From NCBI GenBank assembly GCA_001303665.1, contig LJUF01000216.1, forward strand, positions 1 through 6,221: a DNA stretch of 6,221 nt. The letters are read 5' to 3'. Below, one piece after another: positions 1-4,564 of this stretch. A model generated the notes under the pieces. It did no database searches. It was not told where the DNA came from and saw nothing but the letters and a program-made list of their open reading frames with translations. The number at the start of each line of letters is the position of its first letter. The first letter of the stretch is position 1. The DNA comes from Phycisphaerae bacterium SM23_33. Its GTDB lineage: Bacteria; Planctomycetota; Phycisphaerae; SM23-33. The translations under genes were made by a program, and so were the position numbers.

Positions 1-906
1 CTTGCGAGTCTTGCCGGTGGCAATGTGCGCCGCCGGCGTGCAGCACTTCTCGTTGGCCGGGCGACCCACGTCAACCTGCAACTCGTTGACACCCTCCACA
101 GGCTTAACCTGCTTGAGCGTGACCGTGGCCAAGCCCTGGGCGTCCGTCTTCACCGTGGCGGTGGCGCCACCGCCGGGCTCCAAAGTCGCCTGCGGCCCGC
201 TGAGGATCTTGTAGGTCACCTCGTAGCCCTCCAAGGGCCTCCTGTCAGAGTAGGTTGTAACCTTCGTCGTCAGCTTGTGGGCCGTCCCGATAGGATTGGT
301 CGCCGCGGGCGGGCACTCCCAGGCGATATCGTACCAGTGCTTCTTCAGCAAGACCTTATGCTTACTCCAGTCATAGATGCCGGGGGCATAGGCCACGACG
401 TACGAGGTGCCCTCGACGGGCGACGTGATCACGCACCAGGTCTGACCCTTCGTCAGGCGGATGTCGTCCTGGGGATCGGAGTTTCCACGAGTCAGGACAT
501 GGTCGAAGTTGTTGGTATGGCTGACGGCGAAACGGTTGTCTACCTTATGCCCGCGGCTGGCGCGGATACCGCTCTCGTCTACCTCAACGATGGAGCCGAC
601 CCCGTCGGAGAGCATCCACTCCACGCGGCGATTGGGCAGAGGCTTCCCGTCCTTGTCCTTCACCGTGGCGACGAAGACGTGCTGGGTGCCGACCGGGTTG
701 ACGTCCTCCACGGGCCTGACCTCGATCGTAGCCGCGTACGGGTCCCAGTTCGCGTAATAGCCGCCCTCCGGGGGCTTCGGGTGCGTGGGAATCTGATCCC
801 CGGTGACCGGCCAGGTGAACGAGTGCGGCATGCCGTCCCTGCACCCGGCAGACAGGAGCAACCCGCCAACAGCGACAACGATGGAGATGCGCGCAATGGC
901 TCTCAT
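1..906 (-). CDS. Ig-like domain lipoprotein, C-terminus beyond the left edge (partial)
   Basis: The frame is open for 302 codons from ATG at 906 to the left edge with no stop, so the C-terminus is missing. A clear AAGGAAGG ribosome site (913-920) lies 6 bases before the ATG. The N-terminus has two Arg, then a hydrophobic run (about residues 7-18) ending in LSAGC with Cys22. This reads as a lipoprotein signal, although the -3 residue is Ser rather than the usual Leu. Two beta-sandwich-like stretches follow. Residues about 58-110 (ATVKDKDGKPLPNRRVEW) and about 199-285 (tail KTDAQGLATVTLKQV) both carry the 'DxxGxPlxnrxV' and 'T-D-x-x-G-x-A-x-V' patterns of bacterial Ig-like Big_1 (invasin/intimin) domains. 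A CC pair lies near residue 288. The likely role is a lipid-anchored envelope or surface structural protein. Similar planctomycete proteins, as I recall them, continue with more Ig or DUF11 repeats. The partner or ligand is unknown. Confidence 0.9.
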   Translation of the reverse strand, partial: MRAIARISIVVAVGGLLLSAGCRDGMPHSFTWPVTGDQIPTHPKPPEGGYYANWDPYAATIEVRPVEDVNPVGTQHVFVATVKDKDGKPLPNRRVEWMLSDGVGSIVEVDESGIRASRGHKVDNRFAVSHTNNFDHVLTRGNSDPQDDIRLTKGQTWCVITSPVEGTSYVVAYAPGIYDWSKHKVLLKKHWYDIAWECPPAATNPIGTAHKLTTKVTTYSDRRPLEGYEVTYKILSGPQATLEPGGGATATVKTDAQGLATVTLKQVKPVEGVNELQVDVGRPANEKCCTPAAHIATGKTRK

Positions 907-1041
907 AGTAGTCCTTCCTTTCCTGGTTGCCGAACTGGTATTCGGCGGCGAGCTTCCTTCAGCCGCTTGCCGCGGCTTCCCATCGAAAAGACCTGAAGCC
1001 TCGATACCGTCGGTGACGCCTGACTTTGCGACACTTCAAGC

Positions 1042-1071
1042 TTATCCATATTTCCGCACCGATCAAACAAT
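1042..1071 (-). promoter_or_regulatory. weak candidate promoter for the lipoprotein gene
   Basis: On the minus strand, TTGTTT is followed after 18 bases by GATAAG, inside the only AT-rich patch upstream of the ATG at 906. The -35 matches the sigma70 consensus at 3 of 6 positions and the -10 at 4 of 6. It would give a leader of roughly 130 bases. It is supported mainly by position and local AT content and could easily be chance. Confidence 0.2.
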
Positions 1072-1150
1072 TTTGCTTTTTTTTGGGGGGCAGGGGGCGG
1101 GGGCGGCGGAGGCAGCCCTTGGCCATCACGGCGGTTGACGGTCTCGCGCG

Positions 1151-1216
1151 GGCGGGCACGGGGGATTGCCCCTGGCTACCGGGCTGCCCGCCCCCCGGGC
1201 AGGAGCCCTAGGGGCT
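1151..1216. other. cluster of overlapping, mutually exclusive hairpins
   Basis: GGCGGGCA (1151-1158) pairs perfectly with TGCCCGCC (1185-1192), enclosing a GGGG/CCCC hairpin (1161-1172). CTGCCCG (1184-1190) pairs perfectly with CGGGCAG (1196-1202). A third stem is AGCCC/GGGCT (1204-1216). The segment 1185-1190 belongs to both of the first two stems, so only one can form at a time. No T-tract follows on either strand. It could be a terminator-like or processed RNA structure, or simply GC-rich sequence. Confidence 0.4.
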
Positions 1217-1261
1217 TGGGCGCAGGCGGGAATTGCCAATTGAACAAGTGCCTCCCGAGTC

Positions 1262-1288
1262 CACCGATTACACCGATTAGACCGATTG
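1262..1288. repeat. three 9 bp tandem repeats (CACCGATTA type)
   Basis: CACCGATTA occurs twice in exact tandem (1262-1270 and 1271-1279), followed by the degenerate unit GACCGATTG (1280-1288). It sits in non-coding DNA about 30 bp from the larger modular repeat. The function is not evident. It resembles short intergenic repeats often seen in large planctomycete genomes (from memory, not checked). Confidence 0.75.
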
Positions 1289-1320
1289 AATTGCCGAATC
1301 CGTCCGCCTCCCGGTCGCGC

Positions 1321-1471
1321 GTTCCCGGTTTCCGGCTTCCGGCTTCGCCAAGGCTTCGGGCTTCGTCCCGATGTACATCGGGACTACGCCGGACAAGTCG
1401 GCGCACAGGTTCCGCCTTCGCGGGGGAAGGGAACACCGAATGTCGAATGGCGAATAGCGAATGATGAAGGG
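1321..1471. repeat. modular heptad-based intergenic repeat, copy 1
   Basis: The order on the + strand is as follows: GTTCCCG/GCTTCCG-type 7 bp units (1321-1348 and 1353-1366), a 20 bp perfect palindrome (1365-1384), the module CTACGCCGGACAAG (1384-1397), and a 66 bp block (1406-1471) ending in 7 bp units GAATGTC, GAATGGC, GAATAGC and GAATGAT. The 66 bp block matches 3347-3412 at 59 of 66 positions by hand alignment, without gaps. Minus-strand frames through both blocks give a shared peptide resembling FAIRHSTFG, which can mimic a conserved protein. This is most likely a dispersed intergenic repeat. Confidence 0.85.
1365..1384. repeat. 20 bp perfect palindrome
   Basis: The half-site GTCCCGATGT is followed immediately by its exact reverse complement ACATCGGGAC. 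It lies inside the modular repeat between the heptad units and the CTACGCCGG module. The second repeat copy near 3450-3478 does not contain it. It could be a protein-binding dyad, a cruciform or hairpin, or an insertion scar of a smaller mobile repeat. Confidence 0.85.
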
Positions 1472-1767
1472 CGAGGGATCGTGCGTTCCGGATGGATCGG
1501 GACGCCAGGATTCTTCGTGCGTCGGTGGCACTCATGCCGGGTTCCGGGGATGCCTTGGTTGATTCTTGACCGCCGCGGCGGGAGGTGGTGGTTGGCGGTC
1601 ATGGCCAGATGGGGCAGACCCTTCCGCGGGAAAACGCGGGCCCAAGCTCGAAGGAAAAAGCCAAAAGGCCGAATTAAGCAAGCCCTCCCCCGGAGTTCAT
1701 CGACCACCCACGCAGTGCCGCCCTCGCCAGCGCTGCCTCACAACTGGTTTCCATAAATAAGCTTGCA

Positions 1768-3159
1768 TCAGGGGTTGTCCGACCCCTCCATTCCGCCGGG
1801 ATCCCACCGCGCGAGGGCGGCGTGCAGCCGACGGCAGAGGTCGGGATGACTTGCGGCGACGTTCTTCGTCTGCGTCGGATCGTTCTTCAGGTCGATCAGG
1901 AATGGGCGGGCCTGGCCGGAAGGCCAGAAGGAGTAGATCCACCGCCGGGTCATCACTTGCCTCAACTGGGTCTGGCGGTGGAGGCAGCCGTTGAACGCAT
2001 GCAGCCTGGGGGGGAGGCGCCGCCGGCCAAGAGCGGGCAGGAGCGATCGGCCCTGGTAGTCCGACGGCGGCTTCAGGCCGAACAGCCGCAGGATCGTCGG
2101 CGCCAGGTCCCACGGCTGGGCGATGCGCTGGATCCGCCTGGGGCGTCTCTGGCCGGGAAGCTTGATGACCAGAGGGATGCGCATCGTTCCCGTCCGCAGC
2201 GGAAGCCACGTCGGCGAGGTGAGCCGGCCGTCGCCGGCGATCAGGAAGCCGCGATTGTCGTTGACGACCCACGGCTTGCCCACGCAGCCGGCGTCGCCCG
2301 CGTACCCGGCGTAGATGCCGTGGTCGGACGTGAAGCAGATGGCCACCTCCTCCAGCAGGTCCAGCTTCTCCAGGGTGGCCAGCAGCCGCCCGACCGCGGT
2401 GTCCACCATGGTGCACTCGCCGCAGTAGCGGGCCTGAAGGTGCCTGACCTCCCTGCGGGTGATCCCCAGCTTGCGGTAGAACCCGTAGGGAGGGCATTCG
2501 ATGACGCGCCCGCGGTAGCCCGGATCGTACCGGTGGACGTACCACTCCGGCGGGTCCCAGGGCTCGTGGGGATCGAAGGTCTCGACCCAGAGGAAGAAGC
2601 GGTCGCGCTTCCAGTTCCGCTCCAGCCACTCACAGGCCATCCTGAAGGTGCCCGGGGCGAAGTAATCGTCCTCATGCCGGCGATGAGCCCGGTTGACCCG
2701 TACCTGCTGGTAGTGGGCGGGTCTGTAGCGAATCAGCTCAGGGGGGACCGGCAGTTCTTCCGGCACCGACGCATCCGACCAGTACGCGTCGCCTTCCTGG
2801 CCGCGGTTGACGCGGTAGGCGTTGAAGCCCGCGAACATGTTGCGGCCTCGCACGACTCCGTTGGCAACGTCGGTGATCATCATCGTGTGGACGCCGCCGT
2901 CGCTCAGCAGGCGGGGTAACGGCGTCTCGTCCTCGCGGATGTTGATCCACGGGTTGAACGCGTGCCCGGGCGCGTGCCCCTTGCTCAGAAGGATGTCGCG
3001 ACGGTTCGGCCCGGTGGGGAACGACCCGGCGTACATCTGCTCGAACACATTCGCCCCAGCGGCCAGCCGGTCGAGATTGGGCGTATGAATCCTGGGATTC
3101 CCGTAGAAGCCCAGGTGGTCCTGCCGAAACGAATCGGAAAGGATGAAGATCACCTTCAT
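1768..3159 (-). CDS. sulfatase-like hydrolase of the alkaline phosphatase superfamily (Thr in the nucleophile motif)
   Basis: The protein has 463 residues and starts at ATG 3159. The site AGAGGAGA (3167-3174) lies 7 bases upstream. There is no signal peptide, so it is probably cytoplasmic. The N-terminus has the sulfatase metal motif (residues 5-20, with D9, D14 and LGFYG), then HTPNLDRLA (25-33). DPHEP (196-200), FTSDHG (276-281, D279 and H280) and K295 in GKPW match the remaining metal and substrate positions. RIPLVIKLPG (327-336), DLAPTIL (351-357) and the tail FLIDLKNDPTQTKNVA (420-435) are typical of the family. At the nucleophile the usual C/S-x-P-x-R reads T49-G-P-N-R53. Formylglycine therefore cannot form there, and a direct Thr nucleophile, as in NPP-type phosphodiesterases, is plausible. 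The substrate is unknown; it may be a sulfate ester, a phosphodiester or a phosphonate. The length is usual for the family. No formylglycine-generating enzyme is nearby. Confidence 0.93.
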   Translation of the reverse strand: MKVIFILSDSFRQDHLGFYGNPRIHTPNLDRLAAGANVFEQMYAGSFPTGPNRRDILLSKGHAPGHAFNPWINIREDETPLPRLLSDGGVHTMMITDVANGVVRGRNMFAGFNAYRVNRGQEGDAYWSDASVPEELPVPPELIRYRPAHYQQVRVNRAHRRHEDDYFAPGTFRMACEWLERNWKRDRFFLWVETFDPHEPWDPPEWYVHRYDPGYRGRVIECPPYGFYRKLGITRREVRHLQARYCGECTMVDTAVGRLLATLEKLDLLEEVAICFTSDHGIYAGYAGDAGCVGKPWVVNDNRGFLIAGDGRLTSPTWLPLRTGTMRIPLVIKLPGQRRPRRIQRIAQPWDLAPTILRLFGLKPPSDYQGRSLLPALGRRRLPPRLHAFNGCLHRQTQLRQVMTRRWIYSFWPSGQARPFLIDLKNDPTQTKNVAASHPDLCRRLHAALARWDPGGMEGSDNP

Positions 3160-3546
3160 CGGCCCGTCTCCTCTTCAGGTCCTCTGCACTCCATCGCCAG
3201 GCACGCACGCCACACCTTCCTGCAAAGCGTTCACTGGGTCAAGCTGGTATGGGCCACGGAGTTCCGGGCAGAGCCATGAGCAAGTCGTTGTGAAACCGGC
3301 AGCGGCGTTCGCTGACGGGGTCCTCCACACATCCACCCCGCGGGGGCAGGTTCCACCTTCGGCCGGGGAGGGAATACCGAATGTGGAATGGCGAATAGCG
3401 AATGATGAAGGGGGACGGACTCTCCGTTCCCCGTTCCCGGCTTCGCCAGGCCCCTTCGGCAACGCCTCGGAGCTCCGGCTACGCCGGGCAAGCGCGGTTT
3501 CCGGCCCCTGGCTGCTGAGCCCCCGAGGTCCTGCCGGCGGACGGCC
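3160..3546. other. 387 bp intergenic region with a repeat copy
   Basis: This gap lies between the PEP-CTERM stop and the sulfatase start. Small frames here overlap the repeat and show no domain. The right part is filled by the modular repeat (3347-3504). The left part (about 3175-3346) shows only the sulfatase ribosome site and no promoter that I would defend; a minus-strand TTGACC near 3241 lacks a partner -10. No U-tract terminator follows the PEP-CTERM gene. Confidence 0.7.
3347..3504. repeat. modular heptad-based intergenic repeat, copy 2
   Basis: The order on the + strand is a 66 bp block (3347-3412) with 7 bp units GAATGTG, GAATGGC, GAATAGC and GAATGAT (3379-3406), then GTTCCCGGCTTCGCC (3433-3447), then CTACGCCGGGCAAG (3479-3492, 13 of 14 identical to copy 1), then GCGGTTTCCGG (3494-3504). 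CCGGC-TAC-GCCGG (3475-3487) is a small hairpin. The same building blocks occur in copy 1, but there the 66 bp block comes last. It lies directly downstream of the PEP-CTERM gene and could affect its 3' end. Confidence 0.85.
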
Positions 3547-4389
3547 TCAGGCCTCTGTCGGAGTCCGCAAGGCGGCCCGACGAGACGCCCGCCTGGCGGC
3601 CGGCGCCGCAGCCCGGCCGGCCAGGGCCGCGCCGACGCAAAGCAGGAAGAACGTGGCCGGCTCGGGGATCAGCTCGGCCGGGCCCGTGTAGGTCACGCCG
3701 TGGTAGTAGTCCAGGATCAGTTGGTCGCCTTGTACCACGCCGTCCTCCGACCAGGCCCGCTCCGTGAACTGCCAGACCGTATCGGGGTGCGTCATGAAGG
3801 CCACAAGCTGCGAGCGGGTCCATGGGGCCATCTCGTCCGGGCCGGCGGGAGGAACGGCCAACGTGGGATTCGTCGCGCCCAGGCACAAGAGGTGGTGGTA
3901 CATCTTGTTGCTGCCGGGAGAAACCTCCGAGGACAGGGCGTACTGCACCTGAGCGGCGACGTGTCCGGTCGGCGGCGTCGTGAACTGCCACATCTCGCAG
4001 GCACGCGTGAGGTGATACCAGGGCGACAGATCCACATTGGCCAGCCCGAAGGTATTGCAGGCGTCCATTTCGGCGTCGAAGGGCGCCGTGCCGGCGTAGC
4101 TGGGGCCCTGAAACCAACTCGTGATGGTCCGCAGGCCGCCCATGTCGCCGGTGTCATCGGCGTACCGGAACACCGGATCCACGTCCACGCGCAGCGTGAA
4201 CTGCACCGGCTCGAACGCGGCGTCCGGCTCGGTCGTGACGGATCCGTCCGGTGCCAGACCGTGCTCGAATCGCTGCGCGGCCGTCACGTGGAACCACAGC
4301 TCATCCGCCCTGGCCGGGCGCGGGGCGATCAAGGCGGCCGCGACGGCCGCCAGTGCGAGTGTGCCGACAATGGGACGAGCCGGTGTCAT
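3547..4389 (-). CDS. PEP-CTERM sorting domain protein, exported, function unknown
   Basis: The protein has 280 residues from ATG 4389. A TTG two codons upstream (4395) is an alternative start, and neither has a convincing Shine-Dalgarno site. The N-terminus is a signal peptide with hydrophobic residues about 8-22 and a probable cut after ARA near residue 28. The C-terminus has the PEP-CTERM signature: IPEPATFF (about 241-248), a hydrophobic segment to about residue 258, then an Arg-rich tail. Proteins with this tail are recognised and cut by an exosortase (EpsH family) at the inner membrane and are linked to exopolysaccharide or envelope systems. The tail runs about 22 residues past the membrane segment and holds six Arg, longer than usual. 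The central 210 residues have several Trp and Tyr, four Cys outside or near the tail and no domain I recognise. The gene is monocistronic by context: it has its own promoter, and a repeat follows it. Confidence 0.92.
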   Translation of the reverse strand: MTPARPIVGTLALAAVAAALIAPRPARADELWFHVTAAQRFEHGLAPDGSVTTEPDAAFEPVQFTLRVDVDPVFRYADDTGDMGGLRTITSWFQGPSYAGTAPFDAEMDACNTFGLANVDLSPWYHLTRACEMWQFTTPPTGHVAAQVQYALSSEVSPGSNKMYHHLLCLGATNPTLAVPPAGPDEMAPWTRSQLVAFMTHPDTVWQFTERAWSEDGVVQGDQLILDYYHGVTYTGPAELIPEPATFFLLCVGAALAGRAAAPAARRASRRAALRTPTEA

Positions 4390-4414
4390 GAGCAACTGAC
4401 CGCTGACGTGCTGC

Positions 4415-4440
4415 CCGTCGGCCCTCCGAGCCGCCGACGG
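4415..4440 (-). promoter_or_regulatory. GC-rich hairpin in the leader of the PEP-CTERM gene
   Basis: CCGTCGGC (4415-4422) and GCCGACGG (4433-4440) form a perfect 8 bp stem with a 10-base loop. It lies between the predicted promoter and the start codon, about 25 bases upstream of ATG 4389. There is no T-tract, so it is not an ordinary terminator. It may stabilise the transcript or modulate translation of a gene that lacks a good ribosome site. Confidence 0.55.
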
Positions 4441-4472
4441 TCAGAGGCAGCGCGTCAAGCAGAGCGCATAGC

Positions 4473-4500
4473 AGTTTACCACAGTTCGCCAGGCTGTCAA
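4473..4500 (-). promoter_or_regulatory. sigma70-type promoter for the PEP-CTERM gene
   Basis: On the minus strand a perfect TTGACA (4495-4500) is followed after 16 bases by TAAACT (4473-4478, 4 of 6 to consensus). Transcription would start near 4466, giving a leader of about 75-80 bases. Its position, between the end of the upstream membrane protein gene and the PEP-CTERM start, fits its role. The 16-base spacer is slightly short. Confidence 0.6.
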
Positions 4501-4533
4501 CCCGGCGCGGGCGGGCTCATTCAGGCCTGACGA

Positions 4534-4563
4534 GCCGGCGCCGGTGAGACTCCACCCGCCGGC
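4534..4563 (-). terminator. possible terminator hairpin after the RDD membrane protein gene
   Basis: Immediately after the stop codon (4565-4567), GCCGGC-GGGTG can pair with CACCGGCGCCGGC across a 6-base loop, leaving a two-base bulge. It is very GC-rich and sits just ahead of the next promoter, as expected for a gene boundary. No U-run follows, so termination may be weak, or the stem may only protect the 3' end. Confidence 0.4.
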
Positions 4564-4564
4564 G

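Larger units (their letters stand above)
907..1767. other. 861 bp repeat-rich intergenic region
   Basis: This gap separates two minus-strand genes. Open frames crossing it (for example + 1286-1756 and - 1176-1535) have no convincing start context or recognisable domain and run through repeats, so I regard it as non-coding. From left to right it holds the lipoprotein ribosome site and leader, a weak promoter-like stretch (minus TTGTTT, 18 bases, GATAAG, at 1042-1071), a T8/G-rich tract (1077-1109), a cluster of competing hairpins (1151-1216), three 9 bp tandem repeats (1262-1288) and a modular repeat with a perfect palindrome (1321-1471). From about 1472 to 1767 I see nothing specific. No clear terminator follows the sulfatase stop. 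Confidence 0.75.

Noticed and set aside
25..996. Long + strand open frame (323 codons)
   Set aside because: It is antisense to the lipoprotein frame, which has a ribosome site, a lipoprotein signal and Ig motifs. The + strand translation is Arg/Gly/Val-rich with no domain, as expected for a shadow in GC-rich DNA.
1438..1471. CRISPR-like or direct-repeat array
   Set aside because: The units are contiguous 7 bp heptads without spacers, so this is a tandem repeat and not a CRISPR array.
1176..1535. Small minus-strand frames sharing a FAIRHS-like peptide with frames near 3175-3491
   Set aside because: The similarity comes from translating the two copies of the 66 bp DNA repeat. It is not evidence of a conserved protein.
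1697..2629. Minus-strand open frame (310 codons) overlapping the sulfatase
   Set aside because: It is an alternative frame inside the sulfatase gene. Its composition is biased and its start lies in the middle of the real gene.
1822..2919. Long + strand open frame (365 codons)
   Set aside because: It is the antisense shadow of the sulfatase-like gene, with no recognisable motif.
3700..4530. + strand open frame (276 codons)
   Set aside because: It is antisense to the PEP-CTERM gene, whose signal peptide and sorting tail decide the strand.
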